This document shows, piece after piece, positions 1 to 9,254 of a stretch of DNA of 64,000 nucleotides; positions within the stretch are counted from its first letter, which is position 1; the number at the start of each line of letters is the position of its first letter. The DNA comes from Marmoricola sp. OAE513 (GTDB lineage Bacteria > Actinomycetota > Actinomycetes > Propionibacteriales > Nocardioidaceae): NCBI RefSeq assembly GCF_040546585.1, contig NZ_JBEPOC010000001.1, positions 3,162,001-3,226,000 of the forward strand, in the 5' to 3' direction. The position numbers and the translations under genes are program-made. The notes beneath the pieces are model-generated. The model was not told where the DNA came from. It saw only the letters and a program-made list of their open reading frames with translations, and did not search any database.

Positions 1-1
1 C

Positions 2-904
2 GGTCTGGGCTGGGGCGCCTTCGTCGCCACCACGGCGGCGATCTTCCTGCAGGCCTTCGACGCCTTCGCCTTCGGCCCGTCCGAGGCGGTCGAGTCGGTC
101 CTGGTCGCCCCCGTCACCGAGGAGGCGGCCAAGGGCGCCTTCGTCCTCCTGCTGCTGCTCTACAAGCGCGCCGAGTTCGACGGGATCCTCGACGGCATCG
201 TGTACGCCGGCATGGTCGGCGTCGGATTCGCCTTCGTCGAGGACATCCTCTACCTGAGCCAGGCCTACATCGGCGAGGACGGTCGCACCGGTGGCATCGA
301 GGACGCGGTGGCGCTCTTCATCATCCGCGGCATCGCGAGCCCGTTCGCGCACCCCTTCTTCACGGCGTTCATCGGCATCGGTCTGGGCATCGCGGTCGGG
401 AGCCGCAGCGGCGCCGTCCGTCTTCTCGCGCCCGTGGTCGGCTACGCCTTCGCGGTCGGTGCGCACGCCGCCTGGAACGGGTCGCTGCTGATCAACGGCG
501 GCTCCGGCGTGCTCGCGGCGTACCTGGGCCTGATGGTCCCGGCCTTCCTCATCATGGTCGCGTTCGCGGTCTGGTCGCGCCGACGCGAGGGCGTGCTGCT
601 CGCGACGTCGCTGACCGACTGCGCGGCGCGCGGGTTCCTCGACGCCCGCGAGGTGCCGTGGCTGACCCGGATCCCGGCCCGCAAGGCGTGCCGCCGGTAC
701 GCCGACCAGGTCGGCGGCAGGCCCGCGCTGGAGGCGATGAAGGACTACCAGGGGGAGGCCATCGAGCTCGGCTTCCTGCACCACCGCTACCTGCGTGGCA
801 CCGCACCGGCTCGTTACGAGGAGATCGGTCAGGAGCACGTCGCCCGGATGCACGCACTGCGACCGGCCTTGCTCTGGCCCCAGACCGCGGAGGCGCTGCG
901 ATGA
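2..904 (+). CDS. PrsW-family intramembrane metalloprotease, 5' truncated by window edge
   Basis: The reading frame is open from position 2, so the start lies outside the window. A PrsW-type motif VAPVTEEAAKG (about positions 107-139) carries the conserved EE-x-x-K core. Hydrophobic segments follow, with histidines in SPFAHPFFTAFIG and GAHAAWNG that match the metal-binding positions known for the family. PrsW proteases cut membrane proteins such as anti-sigma factors; the substrate here is unknown. The last 80 residues are soluble and charged. The stop overlaps the next start as ATGA at 901-904, so the gene is probably co-transcribed with the GTPase pair that follows. Confidence 0.85.
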   Translation, partial: GLGWGAFVATTAAIFLQAFDAFAFGPSEAVESVLVAPVTEEAAKGAFVLLLLLYKRAEFDGILDGIVYAGMVGVGFAFVEDILYLSQAYIGEDGRTGGIEDAVALFIIRGIASPFAHPFFTAFIGIGLGIAVGSRSGAVRLLAPVVGYAFAVGAHAAWNGSLLINGGSGVLAAYLGLMVPAFLIMVAFAVWSRRREGVLLATSLTDCAARGFLDAREVPWLTRIPARKACRRYADQVGGRPALEAMKDYQGEAIELGFLHHRYLRGTAPARYEEIGQEHVARMHALRPALLWPQTAEALR

Positions 905-2580
905 CGTCCCTTCCCCTGCCCGGCCCGGCCACGGCCCAGCTGGTCACCACGCTGGTGCGTCTCCGCGAGGCCCTCGAGGGTGCCCGGCTGCCGCTGGCGA
1001 TCCCTGACTCCGAGCCCGCGCGGAAGGCCCGCGCGGAGATGCTCGACCAGCTCGAGGACTACATCCTGCCGCGGCTGATCCAGATCGACGCCCCGCTGCT
1101 GACCGTGGTCGGAGGTTCGACGGGTGCCGGCAAGTCGACGCTGGTGAACTCGCTGATCGGTCAGCGCGTCACCGAGCCCGGCGTCCTGCGCCCGACCACC
1201 CGTGCGGCGGTCCTGGTCTACAACCCGGCCGATGCCGAGTGGTTCAGCAACCCGCGGATCCTGCCGGACCTGCGTCGTACAGCAGACGCCTCGATCGACC
1301 CGGGCGCTCTCCAGCTCGTCGCCTCGACCGCGATCCCGCCCGGCCTTGCCGTGCTGGACGCGCCCGACATCGACTCGGTCGAGGAGCAGAACCGGACCCT
1401 GGCCACCCAGCTCCTCGGTGCCGCCGACCTCTGGCTGTTCGTCACCTCCGCCGCCCGGTACGCCGACCAGATCCCGTGGGAGTACCTGCGGCAGGCGGCC
1501 GAGCGCAGTGCCGCGGTCGCGATCGTCCTGGACCGGACGCCTCCCGACGCGGTGGACGAGGTCAGCACCCACCTGGCCCGGATGCTCAGCGCGCGCGGCC
1601 TGCGGGACTCGCCCCTGTTCATCGTGCCCGAGGGTGACGTCGACGCGGCCGGCCTGCTGCCGTCGAGCACCGTGCGGGAGATCCGAGCCTGGCTGAGCTC
1701 GCTCGCCGCCGACACCAGTGCCCGCCAGGGAGTCATCCGGCAGACGCTCGAGGGGGCGATCCGCACGCTGCCGACGCGCAGCTTCACCGTCGCCGACGCC
1801 TCCCACGACCAGGTCGAGACCCAGGCGCGGCTGCGGCGGGAGGCCGAGATCGCGTACGAGGCCGCCCTGAACGAGATCGACCACGCCTCGGCGGACGGCT
1901 CCCTGCTGCGCGGCGAGGTCCTCACGCACTGGCAGGAGTTCGTCGGGAGCGGGGAGATCCTCAACGGCCTGGAGTCGCGCGCCAGCAGGCTCCGCGACCG
2001 GGTCAGCAACGCGGTCAAGGGCGCGCCGCAGCAGGCGAGCCTGCTCATCGACGCCGTCGAGTCCGGTCTTCAGGCCCTGATCGTCGAGCACGCCGAGACG
2101 GCAGCCGCGCGGACCGATGCCGCGTGGCGTTCCCTGGACGCCGGCGCAGCCCTGCTCGACTCGATCCCCGAGGACCTCTCCCGGGCCTCCCGCGACCTGC
2201 GGCTGCGCGCCGAGCAGACGGTGCGGGAGTGGCAGCAGCGGGTCACCGAGCTGATCGGCGCGGAGGGCGGGCACCAGCGCGAGGGTCTCTCGGTCGCCAT
2301 GATGGTGGTGGTGCTCGGTCATGCGGGCAGCACGACGGACGGAGTCGCGGCGCTCGGTGCGAAGATCCTGGAGGCCGCGTTCGGCGAGACCGCCACCCGC
2401 CGGCTCGCCGCGGAGATCCGCGGGGACCTGAACCAGCGGATGCTGCTGCTGGTCGACAGCGAGCAGCGCCGGTACGGCGACCGGCTCGACGCCTTGGGCG
2501 TCTCTGCCCACGTCGAGGAGGAGCTGCGCTCAGCGGCCCGCCAGATCGACGACATCCGGTTCGCCGTACAGCCCCGCTGA
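901..2580 (+). CDS. Dynamin-like GTPase, soluble partner
   Basis: The protein has 559 residues. The open frame extends upstream to 658, but ATG 901 is chosen because it forms an ATGA overlap with the upstream stop and gives the sequence MTSLPLPGP. A P-loop GGSTGAGKSTLVNSLIG sits near residues 66-82, followed by a switch-like PTTRAA and a DAPDIDSVEE G3-type segment (D-x-P-D where G3 normally has D-x-x-G). The C-terminal half is rich in Ala, Glu and Arg and probably helical, as in dynamin or IniA-like proteins. No convincing membrane segment is seen. It precedes a second GTPase with two transmembrane helices, so a two-protein membrane-remodelling or stress system is inferred. Streptomyces DynA/DynB is a possible analogue. 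Confidence 0.8.
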   Translation: MTSLPLPGPATAQLVTTLVRLREALEGARLPLAIPDSEPARKARAEMLDQLEDYILPRLIQIDAPLLTVVGGSTGAGKSTLVNSLIGQRVTEPGVLRPTTRAAVLVYNPADAEWFSNPRILPDLRRTADASIDPGALQLVASTAIPPGLAVLDAPDIDSVEEQNRTLATQLLGAADLWLFVTSAARYADQIPWEYLRQAAERSAAVAIVLDRTPPDAVDEVSTHLARMLSARGLRDSPLFIVPEGDVDAAGLLPSSTVREIRAWLSSLAADTSARQGVIRQTLEGAIRTLPTRSFTVADASHDQVETQARLRREAEIAYEAALNEIDHASADGSLLRGEVLTHWQEFVGSGEILNGLESRASRLRDRVSNAVKGAPQQASLLIDAVESGLQALIVEHAETAAARTDAAWRSLDAGAALLDSIPEDLSRASRDLRLRAEQTVREWQQRVTELIGAEGGHQREGLSVAMMVVVLGHAGSTTDGVAALGAKILEAAFGETATRRLAAEIRGDLNQRMLLLVDSEQRRYGDRLDALGVSAHVEEELRSAARQIDDIRFAVQPR

Positions 2581-2644
2581 GGCGTGAACAACGGGTGTCA
2601 CTCGGTAGGCTGAGGGCTCAACGCCAGCAGTCGTGAGGGAGCAG

Positions 2645-4276
2645 ATGACGTCCTTGCTCGAGGGGCCCAACAACCTGGGCGCCCGGGGTACCGAGATCGG
2701 GGTCCGTGTGAAGGGCCTCGATGCCGCCGTGGGCGCTGCCCGCGGCCGACTCGACGACGCCTTGCTCGCGCCCGCCACCGAGGTGGTCGGCAAGGCTGCG
2801 GAGAGGTTGCGCCTCTCGGCCGACCACACCGTCGTCGCGCTCGGCGGGGCGACCGGCTCGGGCAAGTCCTCGACGTTCAACGCGCTGGTCGGTCTCGAGC
2901 TGGCCTCGGTCGGCGTACGTCGCCCGACGACCTCGTGGGCCTCCGCGTGCACCTGGGGCACCAACGGCGCCAGCGAGCTGCTGCAGTGGCTGGGCATCCC
3001 GCCCCGGCACCAGGTGGTGCGCGACTCGATGCTCGACACCGGCCGCGAGCCCAAGGACATGGACGGGCTCGTCCTGCTGGACATGCCCGACCACGACTCG
3101 ACCGAGGTGGCGCACCACCTCGAGGTCGAGCGCCTGGTCCGGCTCGCCGACCTGCTGATCTGGGTCCTGGATCCCCAGAAGTACGCCGACGCGGCGATCC
3201 ACGACCGCTACCTGCGCCCGCTCGCCGCGCACACCGGCGTGATGATCATCGTGCTCAACCACATCGACGAGGTCGCCGAGGAGCGTCGCCCCGGCATGCT
3301 CGCCGACCTGCGCCGGCTGCTCGACGCCGACGGGCTGCACGGCATCTCGCTGATCCCGATCTCGGCGCGCGAGGGCATCGGCATCGAGGACCTCCGCAAG
3401 ACGCTGATCGCCAAGGTCGCCGACAAGGCGGCCACCAAGGCCCGTCTCGCCACCAACCTGACCGAGGTCGCCGGCGCGATCGCGAAGGTCAACGGTCAGG
3501 CCACCCCGCCCGTGATCGAGCAGAAGGACCGCGACGGTCTGCGGCAGGCGCTCGCGGAGGCGGCCGGCGTACCGGTCGTGGTCGACGCCGTCCGCAAGGC
3601 GAGCCTGGTCCGCGCGCAGCGTGCCACCGGGTGGCCGGCGGTCTCCTGGGTCGCGCGCCTGCGCCGTGACCCGATCAAGCACCTCCAGCTCGGGGCCAGC
3701 GACCGCGAGTTCATCGCGAGCGCGCGTTCCGCCGTACCGGACACCAACCAGGTCCAGATCCCGCGGGTCGACGGCGCCGTGCGCGACCTGGCGGACCGGC
3801 TGTCGGCGCCGCTGACGCGGCCGTGGCAGACGGCCGTCAGCCGTGCGGCCACCGCGCAGCTCCCCGAGATCTCAGCTCGGCTGGACCGGGCCGTGATGGC
3901 CACCGACCTCGAGGTCGGGCGGACGCCTGCGTGGACCCAGCTCGTGCGCGGGCTGCAGTGGGTGCTGCTGCTCGCTGCCGTGGCCGGTGGGGTCTGGTGG
4001 GCCGGTGTGTCGGCGGCCGACCTGCCCGACCCGGAGGTGGGCGGGGTGCTGGTGCCTGCCCTGCTGCTCGTCGGGGGGCTGCTCGGCGGGCTGCTGCTGG
4101 CGCTGGGCTGCCGGGCCGCGATCGGCAGCATCGCGAACGGGCGGGCCGAACGCGCCGAGTCCCGGCTGCGCGCTGCCGTGGAGCAGGTCGCGGACGAGCT
4201 GGTGATCGCGCCGCTGACCGTGGAGCTGGACGCGTACCGGGCGACCACGGAGAACCTGCGGATCGCGCTCGGCTGA
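2645..4276 (+). CDS. Dynamin-like GTPase with C-terminal transmembrane pair
   Basis: The protein has 543 residues. ATG 2645 is preferred over an in-frame GTG at 2633 because GAGGGAG lies just upstream of the ATG. The P-loop GGATGSGKSSTFNALVG lies near residue 66. LDMPDHDST follows as G3, and LNHIDE fits the NKxD-type specificity loop. Two hydrophobic helices near residues 435-500 (WVLLLAAVAGG and VPALLLVGGLLGG) should anchor it in the membrane, leaving the GTPase domain in the cytoplasm. A TAGGCT -10 element lies at 2607-2612. It probably works with the upstream soluble GTPase, 64 bp away. The exact function is unknown. Confidence 0.8.
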   Translation: MTSLLEGPNNLGARGTEIGVRVKGLDAAVGAARGRLDDALLAPATEVVGKAAERLRLSADHTVVALGGATGSGKSSTFNALVGLELASVGVRRPTTSWASACTWGTNGASELLQWLGIPPRHQVVRDSMLDTGREPKDMDGLVLLDMPDHDSTEVAHHLEVERLVRLADLLIWVLDPQKYADAAIHDRYLRPLAAHTGVMIIVLNHIDEVAEERRPGMLADLRRLLDADGLHGISLIPISAREGIGIEDLRKTLIAKVADKAATKARLATNLTEVAGAIAKVNGQATPPVIEQKDRDGLRQALAEAAGVPVVVDAVRKASLVRAQRATGWPAVSWVARLRRDPIKHLQLGASDREFIASARSAVPDTNQVQIPRVDGAVRDLADRLSAPLTRPWQTAVSRAATAQLPEISARLDRAVMATDLEVGRTPAWTQLVRGLQWVLLLAAVAGGVWWAGVSAADLPDPEVGGVLVPALLLVGGLLGGLLLALGCRAAIGSIANGRAERAESRLRAAVEQVADELVIAPLTVELDAYRATTENLRIALG

Positions 4277-4389
4277 GTTCTCCCCAACCCGGTCTGTCCC
4301 CAGGTGGCGCACAGGCGGGCCTCGCACCCGGTTGCGGCCGACCGCCTCTGACGCATCGTGCTCCTTCCACTACTGCGAGGGAGATGCTG

Positions 4390-4878
4390 ATGAACGAGAC
4401 GATGGTGACGCTGCAGGGCTGGGTCGGCAACGACGTCGAGGTGCGCGAGGTGGGGGAGACCCGGGTGGCCACCTTCCGCGTGGGGAGCACGCCGCGGTTC
4501 AACCGGGCCGGCACGTGGGTCGACGGCACCACGTCGTGGTTCACGGTGAACTGCTGGCGCGGGTTGGGGCGCAACGTGGCCGAGTCGATCCGCAAGGGCG
4601 ACGCGGTGGTCGTCCACGGGCGGGTCAAGGTGGACGTCTGGGAACGCGAGGACCAGCCGGCCTCGGTGTCCTGGATCGTGGAGGCGACCTACGTCGGGCA
4701 CGACCTCAACAAGGGCACGACGCTGTTCGCCAAGTCGCCGCGGACCACCACCGTCGACACGGTCCCGGACGCCGCCCTTCGCGAGCAGCTGCACAGCTTC
4801 TCCGCGGACGGCCCGCAGCTGAACTCCGACGGTGACGAGGTCGCACCCGCTTCGCCCGAGGTGCCCGCGCCCGCGTAG
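4390..4878 (+). CDS. ssb: Single-stranded DNA-binding protein, short-tail type
   Basis: The protein has 162 residues: an OB fold (GWVGNDVEVREVGETRVATF, then WFTVNCWRGLGRNV and GDAVVVHGRVKVDVWE) and a disordered C-terminus. ATG 4390 is chosen over ATG 4384 because GAGGGAG gives sensible spacing to 4390 and is fused to 4384. The tail ends in PEVPAPA and lacks the acidic DDDxPF tip through which canonical SSB recruits repair and replication partners. It therefore resembles the second, accessory SSB of actinobacteria (Rv2478c in M. tuberculosis) rather than the replication SSB. That gene also lies next to ettA. Confidence 0.9.
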   Translation: MNETMVTLQGWVGNDVEVREVGETRVATFRVGSTPRFNRAGTWVDGTTSWFTVNCWRGLGRNVAESIRKGDAVVVHGRVKVDVWEREDQPASVSWIVEATYVGHDLNKGTTLFAKSPRTTTVDTVPDAALREQLHSFSADGPQLNSDGDEVAPASPEVPAPA

Positions 4879-4881
4879 GCT
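4876..4881 (+). promoter_or_regulatory. -10 element of leaderless ettA
   Basis: TAGGCT starts on the stop codon TAG of ssb and ends 8 nt before the ettA ATG. Transcription would begin at or next to the start codon, and no Shine-Dalgarno sequence is present between the two genes. Confidence 0.5.
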
Positions 4882-4889
4882 CTGCGCCT

Positions 4890-6572
<1,683 letters not shown>

Positions 6573-6585
6573 GGCGAGAGCCGTC

Positions 6586-6712
6586 GAGCTTGCTCGTACG
6601 GCCGAGCCGATTGAGTGTGTTGAGCGCGAAGCGCGATCACACGCGACTAGGGTCCGAGCGCAGCGAGGAGGTTGAGGTGCCGGCGCGCTGGCGCTGGCCT
6701 CGAAACCCTAGT
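6586..6712. repeat. Intergenic repeat and hairpin block after ettA
   Basis: Holds one copy of a dispersed two-part element: GAGCTTGCTCG at 6586-6596 and GAGCGCAGCGAGGA at 6656-6669. Between the parts is a hairpin at 6615-6642 (GTGTG/CACAC outer, GCGC/GCGC inner stem). ACTAGGGT at 6646-6653 is the exact inverse of ACCCTAGT at 6705-6712, which contains the stop of the MarR gene. It sits between convergent ettA and marR and could terminate both. Confidence 0.55.
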
Positions 6713-7202
6713 GCTCCCGGATGTCGTCGAACTCCGGGTTCTCGGCCAGCAGCTGGTCCGAGACGGCGTTCATGACGCGTCCCATCGCGGCGTAGTCCGC
6801 CGCGTCGGCGACGTCGACGAAGTGCGCCCGGACGCCGGTGACGTGCGTGTGCGCGGCCTGCTGGAGGAGCTCCCAGCCCTCGGCGGTCATCACGGCGTCG
6901 ACCCCGCGCTTGTCGTCCTCGGCTGCCTCGCGCCGGATCAGGCCGGCCTTCTCCATGCGGCTCACGGTGTGGGTGACCCGGCTGCGCGAGTGCTGCATCG
7001 ACTCGGCGATCTGCGCCATCCGCAACGTGCGGTCAGGGGACTCCGAGAGCCTGACCAGGATCTCGTACTCGGCCATCGAGACACCGTGCGCCTGACGCAG
7101 CTCGCGGTCGAGGGTGTCCATCAGCAGGGTGCTGCCGACGATGAAGGCGCGCCAGTTGAGCTGCTGGTCGGCGTCGAGCCAGCGCGTATCGGATCCGGTC
7201 AT
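6708..7202 (-). CDS. MarR-family transcriptional regulator
   Basis: The protein has 164 residues with a winged helix in the middle: MAEYEILVRLSESPDRTLRM, then IAESMQHSRSRVTHTVSRM as recognition helix, and the wing GLIRREAAEDDKRG. The DDKRG turn is characteristic of MarR. Hydrophobic flanking helices would form the dimer. It is divergent from the YceI gene, with a GTTGAA inverted repeat between them, which suggests it controls that gene and perhaps itself. The ligand is not evident. The start lies 7 nt after a TAGACT hexamer, so the mRNA may be leaderless. Confidence 0.9.
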   Translation of the reverse strand: MTGSDTRWLDADQQLNWRAFIVGSTLLMDTLDRELRQAHGVSMAEYEILVRLSESPDRTLRMAQIAESMQHSRSRVTHTVSRMEKAGLIRREAAEDDKRGVDAVMTAEGWELLQQAAHTHVTGVRAHFVDVADAADYAAMGRVMNAVSDQLLAENPEFDDIREH

Positions 7203-7209
7203 GGGCGCG

Positions 7210-7215
7210 AGTCTA
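7210..7215 (-). promoter_or_regulatory. -10 element of marR
   Basis: On the minus strand TAGACT lies 7 nt upstream of the marR ATG with no ribosome-binding site between, consistent with a leaderless transcript. Confidence 0.45.
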
Positions 7216-7247
7216 GGGGAGTCGGAATACCTTCGCGGCTGCGTTAG

Positions 7248-7299
7248 TTGAAACTTCTACGACCTGCTGTTAGGGTCGCCACAGAGTTGAACATTCAAC
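7248..7299 (+). promoter_or_regulatory. yceI promoter with overlapping inverted-repeat operator
   Basis: TTGAAA at 7248-7253 and TAGGGT at 7271-7276 are separated by exactly 17 nt, a near-consensus housekeeping promoter. Ten nt after the -10 lies GTTGAA-CA-TTCAAC (7286-7299), a perfect 6-bp inverted repeat. A second half-site TAGTTGAA (7245-7252) covers the -35. A MarR dimer on these sites would block initiation; the divergent MarR gene is the obvious candidate. Confidence 0.55.
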
Positions 7300-7328
7300 C
7301 AATCCGAGATTTGGGAAGAGGCACAGCA

Positions 7329-7868
7329 ATGACGAGCACCATCAGCACCGACGTGGTCGCAGGCACCTGGACGATCGACGCCAGTCACTCCGAGGTCGGC
7401 TTCACCGTCCGACACCTGATGTCGAAGGTCCGCGGCCAGTTCGAGAAGTTCGAGGGCAAGCTCACCACCGGCACCGCGCTGTCGGAGACCAAGGCCGAGG
7501 CCACCATCGACCTGAACTCGATCAACACCCGCGACGAGCAGCGCGACGGCCACCTGCGCTCCGCCGACTTCTTCGACGTCGAGAACTCCGGCCCGATGAC
7601 CTTCTCCTCGCTGTCCTTCGACGGCGCCACCGCCAAGGGCACGCTGACCATCAAGGGCGTCGCCCGCGAGGTCGAGCTGGACGTCGAGTTCCTGGGCATC
7701 GAGAACGACCCGTGGGGCAACCAGCGGATCGGCTTCGAGGCCAACACCGAGATCAACCGCAAGGACTTCGGCATCGACTTCAACATCCCGCTCGACGGCG
7801 GCAAGCTGCTCGTCGGCGACGCGGTCAAGATCCACCTCGCCGTGGAGGCTGTGCTCGACCAGGCCTGA
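7329..7868 (+). CDS. YceI-family lipid-binding protein
   Basis: The protein has 179 residues. ATG 7329 is chosen because GGGAAGAGG precedes it; the longer open frame crosses the operator. The family pattern is clear: GTWTIDASHSEVGFTVRHLMSKVRG at the N-terminus (residues about 12-36), DLNSINTRDEQRDGHLRSADFFD in the middle, and GFEANTEINRKDFG near the end. YceI proteins form a lipocalin-like barrel that binds isoprenoid or other amphipathic lipids. No signal peptide is visible, so it should be cytoplasmic. It ends just before a long hairpin shared with the convergent thiolase. Confidence 0.9.
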   Translation: MTSTISTDVVAGTWTIDASHSEVGFTVRHLMSKVRGQFEKFEGKLTTGTALSETKAEATIDLNSINTRDEQRDGHLRSADFFDVENSGPMTFSSLSFDGATAKGTLTIKGVAREVELDVEFLGIENDPWGNQRIGFEANTEINRKDFGIDFNIPLDGGKLLVGDAVKIHLAVEAVLDQA

Positions 7869-7873
7869 AAATC

Positions 7874-7950
7874 ACGCCGACCCGGCACTGATGTGCAGAA
7901 GACCCCGTGCGACGCACGGGGTCTTCTGCACATCAGTGCCGGGTCGGCGT
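7874..7950. terminator. Perfect 37-bp hairpin, bidirectional terminator
   Basis: The left arm 7874-7910 is the exact reverse complement of 7914-7950, with a 3-nt loop GAC. The arms begin ACGCCGACCCGG and end CCCCGTGC. It lies between the stops of convergent yceI and the thiolase gene. No T-tract follows on either strand. The stem is far longer than usual terminators. Confidence 0.7.
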
Positions 7951-7953
7951 AGC

Positions 7954-9165
7954 TCAGACGCGCTCGAGGATCATCGCCATGCCCTGGCCGCCGCCCACGC
8001 ACATGGTGATCAGGCCGGTGGACTTGTCGTGCCAGTCCAGGCTGTTGATCAGCGTGTTCTGCAGGCGGGCGCCGGTCATGCCGAAGGGGTGACCGACGGC
8101 GATCGCGCCGCCGTTGACGTTGACCTTGTCCAGCGGCAGGCCGAGCTCCTGGTACGACGGCACGACCTGGGCCGCGAACGCCTCGTTGATCTCGGCGAGG
8201 TCGATGTCGTCGATGGTCATGCCGGCGTGCTTGAGCGCCTGCCGGGTCGCCTCGACCGGGCCGAGGCCCATGATCTCCGGCGACAGGCCGGAGACGCCGG
8301 TGGAGACGATCCGGGCGAGCGGCTTGATGCCGAGCTCCTTCGCGCGGGTGTCGGACATGATCACGACGGCGGCGGCGCCGTCGTTCAGCGGGCAGCAGTT
8401 GCCGGCGGTGACGACGCCGTCGGGGCGGAAGACCGGCTGCAGCTGGGAGATCGCCTCGTAGGTGACGCCGGCGCGCGGGCCGTCGTCGGCGGAGACGACG
8501 GTGCCGTCGGCCAGGGTCACCGGGGTGATCTCGCGGGCCCAGAAGCCGGACGCGATCTGCTGCTCGGCCAGGTTCTGGGAGCGGACGCCGAACTCGTCGA
8601 GCTCCTTGCGGTCCAGACCCTTGAGCCGGGCCACGTTCTCGGCGGTCTGGCCCATGGCGATGTACACGTCGGGGAGCAGGCCGTCCTCGCGCGGGTCGTG
8701 CCAGTCCTGGCCGCCCTCGGCGTACTTGGTCGTGCGGGCCTGGGCGTCCTCGAACTTCGGGTTCTTGGTGTTCGGGATGTGGTCGGAGGTGCCGAACTGG
8801 TAGCGGGAGACCATCTCGACGCCGGCCGAGATGTAGACGTCGCCCTCGCCGGCCTTGATCGCGTGGAACGCGGTGCGGCTGGACTGCACCGAGGAGGCGC
8901 AGTAGCGGGTGAGCGTCGTACCGGGGATCTCGTAGCCCATGAGCGTGGTGACGATGCGGGCCATGTTGTTGCCCGCCTCGCCGCCCGGGAGGCCGCAGCC
9001 GAGGATCAGGTCGCCGACCTCGTTCGGGTCGAGCTCCGGGATCTTGTCCAGTGCGGCCTGCGTGATGAAGGCGGTGAGGTCGTCGGCGCGGAAGTCCTTG
9101 AGGGATCCCTTGTTCGCGCGGCCGATGGGGGTGCGGGTCGCGGAAACGATCACTGCCTCGGGCAT
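7954..9165 (-). CDS. Acetyl-CoA C-acyltransferase (thiolase, FadA3-like)
   Basis: The protein has 403 residues. The start is set at MPEAVIVSATRTPIG, which is the conserved thiolase beginning, with GGAG upstream; 12 residues of longer frame are ignored. The acyl-accepting Cys is in TRYCASSVQSS. The C-terminal motifs GHPFGMTGAR and CVGGGQGMAM supply the catalytic His and second Cys. It catalyses the last step of beta-oxidation. From memory the sequence is closest to M. tuberculosis FadA3 (Rv1074c) rather than the steroid thiolases FadA5 or FadA6. It is divergent from a thioesterase with an AACnnGTT palindrome between them. Confidence 0.92.
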   Translation of the reverse strand: MPEAVIVSATRTPIGRANKGSLKDFRADDLTAFITQAALDKIPELDPNEVGDLILGCGLPGGEAGNNMARIVTTLMGYEIPGTTLTRYCASSVQSSRTAFHAIKAGEGDVYISAGVEMVSRYQFGTSDHIPNTKNPKFEDAQARTTKYAEGGQDWHDPREDGLLPDVYIAMGQTAENVARLKGLDRKELDEFGVRSQNLAEQQIASGFWAREITPVTLADGTVVSADDGPRAGVTYEAISQLQPVFRPDGVVTAGNCCPLNDGAAAVVIMSDTRAKELGIKPLARIVSTGVSGLSPEIMGLGPVEATRQALKHAGMTIDDIDLAEINEAFAAQVVPSYQELGLPLDKVNVNGGAIAVGHPFGMTGARLQNTLINSLDWHDKSTGLITMCVGGGQGMAMILERV

Positions 9166-9223
9166 GGGTGGTACTCCGATCCTGGTCTGTGAGATGGGCA
9201 ACTCCGGTTGCCATCGGTCAGTC

Positions 9224-9237
9224 TAGAACGTGTTCTG
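9224..9237. promoter_or_regulatory. TetR-type operator, KstR-like AACnnGTT palindrome
   Basis: TAGAACGTGTTCTG between the divergent thiolase and thioesterase genes. It matches 7 of the 8 defined positions of the published KstR consensus TnnAACnnGTTnnA; only the last base differs. Confidence 0.5.
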
Positions 9238-9254
9238 GTGAAAGGATCTGGGTC

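Noticed and set aside
829-2511. Long minus-strand open frame opposite the first GTPase
   Set aside because: No recognisable domain, shadow composition, and the plus strand carries a P-loop GTPase with proper start overlap.
7874-7950. Terminal inverted repeats of an insertion sequence
   Set aside because: The arms are adjacent with only 3 nt between them and there is no transposase or target duplication; a hairpin terminator is simpler.
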